From positions 62,001-126,000 of the forward strand of contig JADZAC010000039.1 of the NCBI GenBank assembly GCA_020852835.1: a stretch of DNA of 64,000 bases, in the 5' to 3' direction. Source of the DNA: Flavobacteriales bacterium (GTDB lineage Bacteria > Bacteroidota > Bacteroidia > Flavobacteriales_F > PHOS-HE28). The notes under the pieces were generated by a model that saw only the letters and a program-made list of their open reading frames with translations, was not told the origin of the DNA and did no database searches. A program made the translations under genes and the position numbers. Every line of letters starts with the position of its first letter. Position 1 is the first letter of the stretch. Shown in pieces: positions 32,061-43,721 of this stretch.

Positions 32061-33185
32061 CTACACAACCTCCAGGAGCGCCACCCCGAATTCCTGCGCT
32101 TGGTATGTGCGCAAGCCAGGCACTGCCTGCAAGGCGGCCATGTCGGCGGGCTTGCTGCGGGCAATATCCGTGAGCAACTGGTTGGCAGCGATGATGCCGG
32201 GGCGTAATTCATAGCGGGCCGCCAGCTCATCCCGCACCGTCTTCAGGCGCTTGAAGCGCTCGTCGAAGGCCGGGTCGCGGGGCCAGCGTTTGGGGCGCTC
32301 CGTCCGCGGCCAAAGCTCCTTGGGCACGGCCAGCCCGCGTTCCACTGCAGCCAGGATGTCGGCCGCGTGCTTTTCCATGATCGAGGGACCGATACCCTTC
32401 AGTGCAGCCAATTCGGCCGGTGAGGATACGGGTTGCCGGCTCAAGGCCAGCATCACCTCGTTGCCCAGCACCATGAAGGGGGCGCGGTCGATGCGGGCCG
32501 CCACGCTGTCGCGCCAGGCGTGCAGTTCGCGCAGGATGGCCAGCTCCTTCGGGCGCAGGGCTTTGGCACCCTTGATGCGTAAAAAGCCCGGCGTTTGGTC
32601 GTCATGGGCTTGGAAGGGGATCTCGGTAAGCAGGGCGAATTCCTCCAAGGCCCAATCCATGCGGCCCAGCTGGTTCAGCTTTGTGGCCAGCACGTCGCGC
32701 AGGGCGATCAGGTGGCGGGTGTCCATGGCGGCGTATTCCAGCATGCCGGAGGTAAGGGGCCGCTTGGTCCAATCTGCCTTCTGGTAGCGCTTGTCCAGTT
32801 GGATGCCGAAATACCTCTTCATCAGCGAGGCCAAGCCCAGCTCGGGCTCGTTCACCAGCTCGGAGGCAATGAGCGTATCGAAGATGTGGCGCACGCGGAA
32901 TCCGTACATGCGCTTGAGCAAACGCAGGTCGTAGTCGGCGTCGTGGATCACGGTCTCGTTGCCATCCGTGCCCAGCAGCTTGCCCAGCGCGTCCATGTCG
33001 GGCAGGGCCAAGGGGTCCAGCAGCCAGGTATCCTTGCGGTCGCTGAGCTGGATCAGCCCGATGCGCTCGTGGAAGCGGTGGAAGCTGCTGGCTTCAGTGT
33101 CCAAGGCTATGCAGACCGTGCCCGAGAGGCGGGTCATCAAGTCTTGGAGCGCACCTGCGTCGGCGATGAGGGGAGCTTCCGTCAT
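32061..33185 (-). CDS. rnd: Ribonuclease D
   Basis: A 374-residue 3'-5' exoribonuclease of the DEDD superfamily, acting on tRNA 3' ends. ExoI: IALDTEASSFHRF. ExoII: TVIHDADYDLRLLKRM. ExoIII: LEYAAMDTRHLIALRDVL, with the tyrosine of the DEDDy class. HRDC domain(s) follow from about residue 210 (RPKELAILRELHAWRDSVA, then ALKGIGPSIMEKHAADIL). The ATG at 33185 (MTEAPLIADAG) starts the domain; the track start at 33305 adds 40 unrelated residues. Confidence 0.93.
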   Translation of the reverse strand: MTEAPLIADAGALQDLMTRLSGTVCIALDTEASSFHRFHERIGLIQLSDRKDTWLLDPLALPDMDALGKLLGTDGNETVIHDADYDLRLLKRMYGFRVRHIFDTLIASELVNEPELGLASLMKRYFGIQLDKRYQKADWTKRPLTSGMLEYAAMDTRHLIALRDVLATKLNQLGRMDWALEEFALLTEIPFQAHDDQTPGFLRIKGAKALRPKELAILRELHAWRDSVAARIDRAPFMVLGNEVMLALSRQPVSSPAELAALKGIGPSIMEKHAADILAAVERGLAVPKELWPRTERPKRWPRDPAFDERFKRLKTVRDELAARYELRPGIIAANQLLTDIARSKPADMAALQAVPGLRTYQAQEFGVALLEVV

Positions 33186-33344
33186 GGGGCGTGCAAAGGA
33201 AGGACTTTTTGAAGGTGCAAGGCGGAAAAGCTGTTGGTAGCAGGCGATGAACCTATCATGGGCCGGCGGCCCGGTGGCAGGGAAAGTAGCCATCCTCCGG
33301 ACCATTTCCGGTCGGCCAGGCCACCTGCCCCCTCCCGGATCCCC

Positions 33345-34436
33345 TTAGATGTACCGTTCTCCGGTATCCTTGGTGATCTCTTGCACGAATTGCTTGATCT
33401 TCTGCTCATCGTGCTTGCGGCACACCAGCAAGGCATCGGGGGTGCTCACTACAATAAAATCGTCCAATCCTTGCAGCACCACCAAGCGCTGGTCCTGCAC
33501 GTGCACCATGTTGTTGGCACCATCATGGATGCGCACGGTTTGGCAGGTACCGGTGTTGCCTTGCGCGTCCTTTTCCAATTGGGTGTACAAGCTGCCCCAA
33601 GTGCCCAGGTCGCTCCAGCCGAAATCGGAGGGTACAACGAACACATTGTCAGCCTTTTCCAAAATGCCGTAATCGATGCTGATATTCTGGCATTCCCGGT
33701 AGATGCGGTCGATGAACGCCTGCTGGCCGGGGGTGCCGTACGCCTGTTCGCCGGTGGCAAAGAGCGATTCCATGGCTGGCAAATGCTTGCTGAAGGCGTT
33801 GCGGATGCTGTGGAGCGACCAGATGAAGATGCCGCTGTTCCAGAGGTATTCGCCGCTTTCCAGAAAGCGCTGGGCCGTGGCGTGATCGGGTTTTTCGGTA
33901 AAGGCCGCCACCCGCTTTACTTCGGGCCGTTCGGCGGGGCCGTTGTGGCTGAACCGGATGTATCCGTACCCGGTATCAGGCCGGTCTGGCTTGATGCCCA
34001 AGGTGACCAGGCAGTCTTCGGCGGCGGCTTGTTGCAGGGCCAAGGCCAAGCGGGCATGGAATTCGGCCTCGTTCTTCACCAAATGGTCGCTGGGTGCGGT
34101 GATGATCAGGGCTTTGGGGTTGCGTTGGGCGATGACGTGGTTGGCAAAGGCGATGCAGGGCGCGGTGTTGCGGCGGTCGGGCTCTTGGAGCACCTGTTCA
34201 GGGCTGAGTGCGGGCAGTTGCTCCATTACCAGCGCGGCATATTGCGCGTTGGTCACCACAAAAAAGTTTTCCGCCGGGCAAATGGCCGTGAACCGGTCGA
34301 AGGTCTGTTGGATCAGGGTGCGGCCGGTGCCGAGGAAGTCGAGGAATTGCTTGGGCCGGTTGGTGCGGCTCATCGGCCAAAAACGGCTTCCGATGCCGCC
34401 GGCCATGATGACGCAGTAGGTGTTCTTGTTCTGCAT
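33345..34436 (-). CDS. manC: Mannose-1-phosphate guanylyltransferase
   Basis: A 363-residue nucleotidyltransferase making GDP-mannose from GTP and mannose-1-phosphate for surface polysaccharides. The signature MAGGIGSRFWPMSRTNRPKQF begins the protein. FTEKPD follows at mid-protein, and FGWSDLGTWGSLY is typical of ManC. It lacks the phosphomannose-isomerase domain of longer ManC proteins, which is normal for this length. The neighbouring SprT-like gene ends 20 bases upstream on the same strand. Confidence 0.92.
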   Translation of the reverse strand: MQNKNTYCVIMAGGIGSRFWPMSRTNRPKQFLDFLGTGRTLIQQTFDRFTAICPAENFFVVTNAQYAALVMEQLPALSPEQVLQEPDRRNTAPCIAFANHVIAQRNPKALIITAPSDHLVKNEAEFHARLALALQQAAAEDCLVTLGIKPDRPDTGYGYIRFSHNGPAERPEVKRVAAFTEKPDHATAQRFLESGEYLWNSGIFIWSLHSIRNAFSKHLPAMESLFATGEQAYGTPGQQAFIDRIYRECQNISIDYGILEKADNVFVVPSDFGWSDLGTWGSLYTQLEKDAQGNTGTCQTVRIHDGANNMVHVQDQRLVVLQGLDDFIVVSTPDALLVCRKHDEQKIKQFVQEITKDTGERYI

Positions 34437-34456
34437 GGAAGATTGGTGGCCGCGGT

Positions 34457-35086
34457 TCAGGAGGCTTTGCGTGTGGTGAGGGCCTGCTCCAAGTGAACCT
34501 CGGCGGTGGGGTCGATCAGGTAGATGCGGCGGTTGTTGAGGCAGCGGCAGCGGAAACGTTTGCGCAACTGACGGCCTTTGATGAAGACCTTGTCGTTGAA
34601 GCGGAATACGGTATTTTCCTCCAGCTCCTCCAGAAAGGGTCTGGGATCACGGTCGTAGCGGCGCAGCACGCGCATCAGCCCATGGTCCGTGCAACTGCTG
34701 CTGGGTGCGTCGTTCAGGTGGAGGATGAGCAGGCGCAACACGTCGGCCGGAAAGATCTCGCGGCTGAGAAAGGGGCGCATCAGGCGCTTGTACTCGGCCT
34801 TCCATTCGGCACCATGCGGCTCGTGGCGGCGGTACTTCCGGAAGGTGGCGAAGTGGGCGAATTCATGCACCAGCACTACCAGAAAGGCATAGCGGTTCAG
34901 GTCCTCGTTCACCGATATGCGATGTGCCTGGGTGCGCGTGGCCGTGCGGTAATCGCCCAATTTGGTGGTGCGTGGCGTGCTGATGCGCACGTGCACCGGA
35001 TTACGGCGCAACCATTGCTCCACCACAGGCCATGCACGGCGCGGAAGATGGGCTTGCAGACGGAGGATGTCAGTGACGGGACGCAT
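34457..35086 (-). CDS. SprT-like zinc metalloprotease domain protein
   Basis: A 209-residue SprT-like protein. The HExxH zinc motif is in FLVVLVHEFAHFATF, and a later histidine in HEPHGAEWKAEYKRLM completes the site. The C-terminal part contains the segment FRCRCLNNRRIYLI, perhaps a degenerate zinc-ribbon. In eukaryotes the family repairs DNA-protein crosslinks; bacterial roles are unclear. The ATG at 35086 is chosen because the longer ORF reads through the overlapping lipoprotein gene. Start and lipoprotein stop overlap by 17 bases. Confidence 0.85.
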   Translation of the reverse strand: MRPVTDILRLQAHLPRRAWPVVEQWLRRNPVHVRISTPRTTKLGDYRTATRTQAHRISVNEDLNRYAFLVVLVHEFAHFATFRKYRRHEPHGAEWKAEYKRLMRPFLSREIFPADVLRLLILHLNDAPSSSCTDHGLMRVLRRYDRDPRPFLEELEENTVFRFNDKVFIKGRQLRKRFRCRCLNNRRIYLIDPTAEVHLEQALTTRKAS

Positions 35087-35300
35087 CGCAGTATGCGGAG
35101 AGAAGGGTTTGTCCACGTTGTTGGCCAACGTGCAGTTGATGGTTGCGGGCGGGCGGCAGCGCATTCCACTTGGGGCAATCACAGCCGCGCTTTTTCTTAT
35201 GCTTGGTGACCCCATAAGGCGGCCGCTGGCTGGAACAACCTGAAAGTACCAAGAGGACCCCCGTGAGGGCTAAAAATCTGGAGGCGGAGAATGGGCGCAT
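35070..35300 (-). CDS. Small lipoprotein
   Basis: A 76-residue protein with a lipoprotein signal (FLALTGVLLVLSGCSS, Cys near residue 21). A short mature part rich in basic residues follows, with the motif KKRGCDCPKWN. Small lipoproteins with this CxCPKW motif occur in flavobacteria, function unknown. The first ATG in the ORF track (35324) adds 8 residues; the ATG at 35300 is directly before the signal. It overlaps the SprT-like gene. A TACATTTG promoter box lies upstream. Confidence 0.75.
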   Translation of the reverse strand: MRPFSASRFLALTGVLLVLSGCSSQRPPYGVTKHKKKRGCDCPKWNALPPARNHQLHVGQQRGQTLLSAYCDASRH

Positions 35301-35335
35301 GGGTTGAACAGCGGCCCGCTGCAAGCGGTGGTTGG

Positions 35336-35343
35336 CAAATGTA
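35336..35343 (-). promoter_or_regulatory. -7 box (TACATTTG) for the lipoprotein/SprT operon
   Basis: Perfect TAnnTTTG, 35 nt before the ATG at 35300. Confidence 0.6.
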
Positions 35344-35428
35344 GGCGAGCGGCCAACGGAGCGAAAGGCGCCATGAAAGTTATTGGTCCGGGGCAGGGGC
35401 CCTACATTAGCCGGTCTTTTTCAGGGCC

Positions 35429-36169
35429 ATGGCGTTGCTATTCCACATTGGTCGGTATTTTATGCTGCTGGGGGAGGTCTTCTCCAAACCCGAGCGGCGC
35501 AGCGTATACTGGAAGCGTACCGTGGAGGAGATGGAGTTGCTGGGAGTCAAGAGCTTAGGTATCGTGTCCCTGCTCTCCTTGTTCATGGGGGCGGTAATCG
35601 CGATCCAGACCAAGACCAACATCGATTCCCCCTTGATCCCGTTCTATGTGGTGGGCTTCACGGTACGGCAGAGCACCATTCTGGAGTTCAGCCCCACGAT
35701 CATTTCGCTGATCCTGGCCGGAAAGGTGGGGTCGACCATTGCGGCGGAGATCGGATCCATGCGGGTACGGGAGCAGATCGACGCCTTGGACATCATGGGG
35801 GTAAACTCCGCTGGCTACTTGATCCTGCCGAAGATCCTCGCCACCGCGCTGATCAACCCGTTCTTGATCATCATCAGCATGTTCCTGAGCATCTTCGGCG
35901 GGTGGATGGCCGGGGTGTTCACCGGTATCATCAGCTCGGAGAACTACATCGCCGGCGTTCAGTGGGATTTTGACCCTTACATTGTTTCCTATGCCTTGGT
36001 GAAGACGGTGGTGTTCGCAGTGATCATCGCCACGGTCTCGGCGTACCAAGGCTACTACACCCGCGGGGGCACGCGGGAAGTGGGCATCAGCAGCACCCGG
36101 GCAGTGGTGTACAGCGATGTGGTGATCCTGATCGCCAACTATCTCCTTACCCAATTGCTGCTATTATGA
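35429..36169 (+). CDS. MlaE-type ABC transporter permease
   Basis: A 246-residue inner-membrane permease with about five helices. Family segments are FFGKVGSTIAAEIGSM-like ILAGKVGSTIAAEIGSMRVREQ and the late YTRGGTREVGISSTRAVVYSD. MlaE-type permeases with MlaF-type ATPases transport phospholipids between the membranes. The substrate-binding MlaD subunit is not in this window. The stop overlaps the ATPase start by four bases. Confidence 0.88.
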   Translation: MALLFHIGRYFMLLGEVFSKPERRSVYWKRTVEEMELLGVKSLGIVSLLSLFMGAVIAIQTKTNIDSPLIPFYVVGFTVRQSTILEFSPTIISLILAGKVGSTIAAEIGSMRVREQIDALDIMGVNSAGYLILPKILATALINPFLIIISMFLSIFGGWMAGVFTGIISSENYIAGVQWDFDPYIVSYALVKTVVFAVIIATVSAYQGYYTRGGTREVGISSTRAVVYSDVVILIANYLLTQLLLL

Positions 36170-36927
36170 TCGAGGTGCGGGGCCTATCCAAGAGTTTCGA
36201 CCAGGTGGAGGTGCTTCAGGACATCAACGCAACCTTCAAGAAAGGGCGGGTGAACCAGATCATCGGCAAGAGCGGCAGCGGCAAGAGTGTGCTGGCCAAG
36301 TGCATCGTGGGGCTGATCCGGCCCACGCAGGGCGAGGTGGTCTACGATGGAGAGTCGTTCCAGGCCATGGACAAAGAACGAAAGAAGCTGCTTCGGCAGG
36401 AGATCGGCATGCTGTTCCAAAGCAGTGCCCTGTTCGACTCGCTCACCGTATTGGAGAATGTGCTCTTCCCCTTGCGGATGTTCGCTACCCAGAGTGAACA
36501 CGAGATGCGCGAGCGGGCTGATTTCTGCCTGAAGCGGGTGAATATCGTAGGCCAGGATGCCAAATACCCGGCGGAGCTCAGCGGCGGCATGCAAAAGCGC
36601 GTGGGCATTGCGCGGGCAATTGCCATGCAGCCCAAGTACCTGTTCGTGGACGAGCCGAACAGCGGCCTGGACCCCCAAACAAGCATCGTGATCGACAACT
36701 TGATCCGCGAGATCACCGAGGAGTTCGATACCACCACGATCGTGATCACCCATGATATGAATTCGCTTATGGGCATTGCCGATGAGGTGTTCTTCATCCA
36801 CAACAAGCGCCTGTGGTGGCAAGGCAGCCGGGATGAGCTGGCCCGCAGTGATAACCAAGAGCTGCAGGATTTCATCTTCGCGGGAAGCTTAATGCGCCAA
36901 GTACGCAAGGCGTTGCGCGGGGAGTAA
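36166..36927 (+). CDS. MlaF-type ABC transporter ATP-binding protein
   Basis: A 253-residue ABC ATPase. Walker A is GKSGSGKSV, the signature is LSGGMQKRVGIARAIA, and Walker B is YLFVDEPNSGLD; the switch histidine is in VIVITHDMNS. The GSGKS-GMQKR pattern is typical of Mkl/MlaF proteins. It is co-translated with the permease. No terminator was found directly after the gene. Confidence 0.92.
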   Translation: MIEVRGLSKSFDQVEVLQDINATFKKGRVNQIIGKSGSGKSVLAKCIVGLIRPTQGEVVYDGESFQAMDKERKKLLRQEIGMLFQSSALFDSLTVLENVLFPLRMFATQSEHEMRERADFCLKRVNIVGQDAKYPAELSGGMQKRVGIARAIAMQPKYLFVDEPNSGLDPQTSIVIDNLIREITEEFDTTTIVITHDMNSLMGIADEVFFIHNKRLWWQGSRDELARSDNQELQDFIFAGSLMRQVRKALRGE

Positions 36928-36973
36928 GGCGGGAAGCGGCGTTGGAGGTTGGTACGGGCCACGTGGCGATCGT

Positions 36974-37272
36974 ATGCATGGCCATACATGCCATGTGTGG
37001 ATTTTGTAGCCCCGATCTCCTTATTGTTTCAGGTGGTGACTGCATGTAAGTGTGTTATGATTATGCATGGCCATGCATACGTTGGGCAGAAGTGATAAGC
37101 TCGGGTGGTTCTTGCCACCGGGCAAGAGTTACGAGGCCAGAGGCCAGCGACTATCAGATGCATGGCCATGCATCTGATAGTCGCTGGCCGGGCGTACTGA
37201 AGGCATGCAAAATGTGTAATTCATTGTGAATCAAGGATTTTGGCTAGCATCGATATATGCATGGCCATGCAT
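36974..37272. repeat. Four spaced copies of the palindrome ATGCATGGCCATGCAT
   Basis: Copies start at 36974 (one mismatch, ATGCATGGCCATACAT), 37063, 37158 and 37257. Spacings are 89, 95 and 99 bases. Copies 2 and 4 continue with ACG, and copy 1 has CGT before it, as an opposite orientation would give. The 487-base region between mlaF and gcvP carries no credible gene; the small minus-strand ORFs there overlap gcvP. Confidence 0.9.
37142..37189. repeat. Perfect 48-bp palindrome
   Basis: Each 24-base half (starting GGCCAGCGACTATCAGATGC) is the exact reverse complement of the other, with no loop. Its centre is copy 3 of the 16-bp palindrome. A perfect loopless palindrome of this length is rare in ordinary bacterial DNA, because it is prone to deletion. 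Confidence 0.92.
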
Positions 37273-37354
37273 ACGAAAAACAGGGCTGCTGCTCCCATAG
37301 CTGCGCCACTCGCTATTCTCCTCTCCGGTATGGAGGATAGAGATCCACCGCCAT

Positions 37355-37390
37355 AAAAAAAACCGCCCCACGAGTGTGGAGCGGTCTTTT
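37355..37390 (-). terminator. Rho-independent terminator of gcvP
   Basis: On the minus strand, ACCGCTCCAC and GTGGGGCGGT form a stem with a 4-base loop, followed by eight T. A run of A precedes it, so it could also act on the plus strand. It lies 25 bases after the gcvP stop. Confidence 0.85.
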
Positions 37391-37414
37391 CTACAATGAA
37401 GTGCGAGGCCGAGA

Positions 37415-40288
<2,874 letters not shown>

Positions 40289-40320
40289 GGTATGAGGTTG
40301 ATGGTGCGAAAAAAGGCAGG

Positions 40321-40328
40321 CAAAGATA
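40321..40328 (-). promoter_or_regulatory. -7 box (TATCTTTG) for gcvP
   Basis: Perfect TAnnTTTG, 32 nt before the ATG at 40288. The short leader leaves no room for a glycine riboswitch. Confidence 0.65.
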
Positions 40329-40810
40329 CCGGGCGGCGGGGTTGATGGATGTCAGCGTTGAAGCACGTGCGTGGGTGCGTGGGTTAGGCCACGCGGAGCG
40401 GCGCTACCAGTGGCCCGAAAAGCGGGGGAAGGGCGGATCCGGGCGCATGTTCGAGTGTGTGCGGCGGTGTTCGGGGCGTCTGCCTGCGACCTTGGTTGTC
40501 CTGTGTTCAATACCGGCGCCGTGTCCTTCGTGCCGGCATCCTGCCGGTGGGTGGAGGAGGCCACTTCCCCGCAACCCGGCAGCCGGCCAGCAAAGCACGT
40601 GGGCGCCAAGGTTGCCGAGGCTTTCCGAATGATGATCGTGGATGGTGCCGGTGTGCCAAGCATTGCCGCAAGGTCCGTTGATCCCCCAGGCAACGGTGCC
40701 ATACGTCCGGCATGAGGGCTTGCCGGAATGCGATCCATTTGTTTCCGGTGCTGGCCCGTCTGCCACTTGAACACATCGGCGGTTCTTCCATTCTTCGCCA
40801 ACTTCGCCCC
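40329..40810. other. Intergenic stretch with no recognised feature
   Basis: About 480 bases between the gcvP promoter and the secreted-protein gene. Only low-quality ORFs occur (for example 40371-40715), with no family resemblance or coding-like composition, and no strong hairpin was found. Confidence 0.5.
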
Positions 40811-41428
40811 ATGCGCTCCTTCACCGTGTTGGGCCTTCTGCTTGCCCTCTCTGTCCATGCCCAGGACAAGATCAACCTGATGAACGGGCAGGTGCTGGAG
40901 GGCAAGGTGGTGGGCCAGAGCAGCCTGGAGATCCGCTATGTGGTGCCTAAGAAGCAACGCCTGGTGGAGCGGTCGGAGCCCACCAGCGGCGTGTTCAGCG
41001 TTACCGACAGCTTGGGGCGGGAAAAGGTGTGGTATTTCATGGACAGCGTGTTCGGCAATGAATACAGCGTACCGCAGATGCGCTGGTTCATCAACGGGGA
41101 GCGCGACGCGCGCCAAGGCTACAAGCCGTGGGGGCCCGTGCTCGGCGGTTTTGCGCTGGGTGCGGGACTCACCATGGCATTGGACCTGGAAGTGAATTCG
41201 TTGATCATCCCCCCGGTGTATGCAGGTTTCATGGCGTGGCCACGGGTGTACGTTACCCGCGGCTCCATCAGCGACCCCAACATGGAGGGTGACCCCATCT
41301 ATGCCACGGGTTACAGCGCCGTGGGCCGCCCCAAACGCGTGCTCAACAGCCTGCTGGGCACCGCGCTGGGCGTGGCCGTGGGCTTTGGCATGAACCAGCT
41401 GGTGATCAACCCGGCAGCCGATCGCTGA
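40811..41428 (+). CDS. Secreted protein of unknown function
   Basis: A 205-residue protein with a signal peptide (SFTVLGLLLALSVHAQ). The mature part begins DKINLMNGQVLEGKVVG, a small beta-rich repeat seen in flavobacterial proteins that describe a change in an attribute, and ends with two hydrophobic segments (GPVLGGFALGAGLTMALDL and LGTALGVAVGFGMNQLV). It may therefore sit in the inner membrane with an extracytoplasmic N-terminus. No family is recognised. The ATG at 40811 is chosen for the signal peptide. The UbiA-like gene follows after three bases, so the two are probably co-transcribed. Confidence 0.65.
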   Translation: MRSFTVLGLLLALSVHAQDKINLMNGQVLEGKVVGQSSLEIRYVVPKKQRLVERSEPTSGVFSVTDSLGREKVWYFMDSVFGNEYSVPQMRWFINGERDARQGYKPWGPVLGGFALGAGLTMALDLEVNSLIIPPVYAGFMAWPRVYVTRGSISDPNMEGDPIYATGYSAVGRPKRVLNSLLGTALGVAVGFGMNQLVINPAADR

Positions 41429-41431
41429 ACC

Positions 41432-42298
41432 ATGGCCGAGGACATCCGGCATCCGGTATGGCGCTGGCTGATCTTCGGCCATATCTGGGTGGCCTTGGCC
41501 GTGGGGGCGCAAACGCTTTGGACCACCTTGTTCCTGCATGGTGGTGGACTGGCCCGGCGCTATGCCTTGGCCGCATCCTTGGGAGCGTTCACGGCCTATG
41601 GGATCACCCGCCTTGCCCGTGTGGGCAGCCCGGAGGCTGACGTCTATGTCAACCTGCGGTGGTATGCGGCCAACAGGCGCTTGATGTACCTGCTCGTCGG
41701 CGGGGCTGGAACCGTGGCATTGCTGCTTATGTGGCCGTTGTGGCCACGGATCTGGCACATCCTGCTGCCTGCTGCGGCACTCACCTTCTTCTACGTCACT
41801 CCGTTCACCTCCGGTAGGGGCCGCGGCATCGGCCTGCGTGAAGTACCCTTCCTGAAGGCCATGCTCATCGCCGTGCTCTGGTCGGTGGTGGTGGTGGCCA
41901 TACCCTTGCACCTGGACAACGCTGCGTTTTCCACTGGTGCCATCATCGCGTATACCTGCATGCGCGTGCCGCTCATCTTGGCTTTGGCCATACTGTTCGA
42001 CATCCGAGACCAGCCCACGGACGACCCCGCGCTGCGTACGGTGCCGCTGGTCTTCGGCGTCAGAGGTGCCAAGGCCATCGCGGTATTCCTGCTGCTGTGC
42101 TCGGCTGCTTTCGAGGTGCTCTTTCTTCGGGGCCTGGGCTACACTACGGCCGCATGGACCATACTGGCCGGTTATGCGTTCGCCATCGTGCTTGCCTTGT
42201 TGGCCAAGCCGGTCCGCGATCCATTCTACTATGCCATCCTGGTGGACGGGGTGATGATCGCCGTGCCGCTTTGCGGTTGGTTGGGCACCCACTGGTAA
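41432..42298 (+). CDS. UbiA-like membrane protein
   Basis: A 288-residue protein with about eight helices. The segment LFDIRDQPTDDPALRTVPLVFG resembles the second aspartate motif of UbiA prenyltransferases, which attach polyprenyl chains to aromatic rings. The first aspartate motif (N-x3-D-x3-D) is not evident; the equivalent region reads EADVYVNLRWYAANRR, so activity is uncertain. Immediately downstream, 24 bases away, is kynU. A relation to the kynurenine genes is possible but not shown. Confidence 0.65.
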   Translation: MAEDIRHPVWRWLIFGHIWVALAVGAQTLWTTLFLHGGGLARRYALAASLGAFTAYGITRLARVGSPEADVYVNLRWYAANRRLMYLLVGGAGTVALLLMWPLWPRIWHILLPAAALTFFYVTPFTSGRGRGIGLREVPFLKAMLIAVLWSVVVVAIPLHLDNAAFSTGAIIAYTCMRVPLILALAILFDIRDQPTDDPALRTVPLVFGVRGAKAIAVFLLLCSAAFEVLFLRGLGYTTAAWTILAGYAFAIVLALLAKPVRDPFYYAILVDGVMIAVPLCGWLGTHW

Positions 42299-42322
42299 GC
42301 CACAGCTATTTTCGCTGCCCAC

Positions 42323-43603
42323 ATGCAACTCCCGGAGAACAACCTTGGATCTGCGCGGCAGTGGGATGCGCAAGACCCGCTGAACGCCTTTCGCGAGCAA
42401 TTCCTCATCCCCAAGGTGGAGCAAACCCCCATCGTTTATTTCACCGGCAATTCGCTCGGCCTGCAACCTGTGGATGCCGAAGCGGCCATCAAGCGGGAGT
42501 TGGAGGACTGGGCCCGCTTCGGCGTGGAGGGCCACTTCCACGCACGGCACCCCTGGTTCAGCTACCATGAACGGTTTGGTGCCGGTGCAGCATCCGTGGT
42601 GGGCGCGCGGCTCGAGGAGGTGGTGCTGATGAACCAGCTCACCAGCAACCTGCATTTCTTGCTGATCAGCTTCTACCGCCCCAAGGGCAGGCGCGTGAAG
42701 ATCCTCATGGAGCACGGGCCTTTCCCCAGCGACCGCTACGCCTTGGCCTCGCAGATCGCCCTGCACGGCCTGGATCCCGGGGAATGCTTGGTGGAGATGC
42801 AGCCCCGCGAAGGCGAATACCTGTTGCGTACGGATGACATCCTGGCCAAGATCAACGAGATGGGCGATGAGTTGGCCCTGGTGCTTTTCGGTGGCGTGAA
42901 CTATTTCACGGGCCAAGCCTTCAACATGGAGGCCATCACCGCCAAGGCGCACGAAATGGGTGCGTTTGCCGGCTTCGACCTGGCCCATGCCGCAGGCAAC
43001 ATCCCTTTGCAGCTGCACGATTGGAACGTGGACTTCGCCTGCTGGTGCACCTACAAATACCTGAACAGCGGCCCGGGCAGCGTGGGCGGGGCCTTCGTGC
43101 ATGAGCGCCACCTGAATTCCGGCCTGCCGCGGCTGGCGGGCTGGTGGGGGCACGACAAGAAGACGCGCTTCCAAATGGGCCCGGACTTCAGCCCCATGCC
43201 CACGGCCGAAGGCTGGCAGGTGAGCAACGCGCCGGTGTTCAACATGGTGGTCCACGGCATCGCCTTGGCGCAGTTCGTGCAAGCCGGCATGGAGCGGTTG
43301 AGGGCCAAGAGCCTGCTGCTCACCGGCTACGCTGAGGCCATCATAGACGAGATCAACGACAAGCACCTTGCCGGGCTGCAGATCATTACCCCGCGCGACC
43401 CCGCTCAGCGCGGCTGCCAGCTCTCCATTGTGGCGCCCGTGAAGGGAAAGACGATCTACAACCGCCTCACTGAGCGCGCCGTTTCCGTGGATTGGCGTGA
43501 ACCCAGCGTGATCCGCATGGCACCGGTGCCCATGTACAATAGTTTCGAGGACGTGTTCCGGTTTGGCGAGATCCTGAAGGAATGTTTGGGAGTAAGGGCA
43601 TAG
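42323..43603 (+). CDS. kynU: Kynureninase
   Basis: A 426-residue PLP enzyme splitting kynurenine or 3-hydroxykynurenine to (3-hydroxy)anthranilate and alanine. The N-terminus contains YFTGNSLGLQP, a family signature. The PLP lysine is in WCTYKYLNSGPGSVGG, near residue 245. The C-terminal GCQLSIVAP and WREPSVIRMAPVPMYNSFEDV are also typical. With kmo downstream it forms the central part of the kynurenine route of tryptophan degradation. Confidence 0.95.
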   Translation: MQLPENNLGSARQWDAQDPLNAFREQFLIPKVEQTPIVYFTGNSLGLQPVDAEAAIKRELEDWARFGVEGHFHARHPWFSYHERFGAGAASVVGARLEEVVLMNQLTSNLHFLLISFYRPKGRRVKILMEHGPFPSDRYALASQIALHGLDPGECLVEMQPREGEYLLRTDDILAKINEMGDELALVLFGGVNYFTGQAFNMEAITAKAHEMGAFAGFDLAHAAGNIPLQLHDWNVDFACWCTYKYLNSGPGSVGGAFVHERHLNSGLPRLAGWWGHDKKTRFQMGPDFSPMPTAEGWQVSNAPVFNMVVHGIALAQFVQAGMERLRAKSLLLTGYAEAIIDEINDKHLAGLQIITPRDPAQRGCQLSIVAPVKGKTIYNRLTERAVSVDWREPSVIRMAPVPMYNSFEDVFRFGEILKECLGVRA

Positions 43604-43721
43604 TACGCAGGGCGTGGTTCGTAGTGGAAGAAACACACCAACTGCACGTTGCCCATTTTGATCCACGCAAAGGCCGCTGTACCCCACGACCTGCACCCTA
43701 CGAACCGCGAACCTGTCACCC
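43604..43721. repeat. Intergenic repeats between kynU and kmo
   Basis: GCAGGGCGTGGTTCGTAG at the left and CTGCACCCTACGAACCGCG at the right are an imperfect inverted pair of the same family as 17271-17400. No gene is present. Confidence 0.55.

Noticed and set aside
40289-40320. Glycine riboswitch upstream of gcvP
   Set aside because: Only 32 bases separate the promoter box from the ATG, too short for the aptamer, and no aptamer-like sequence was seen.
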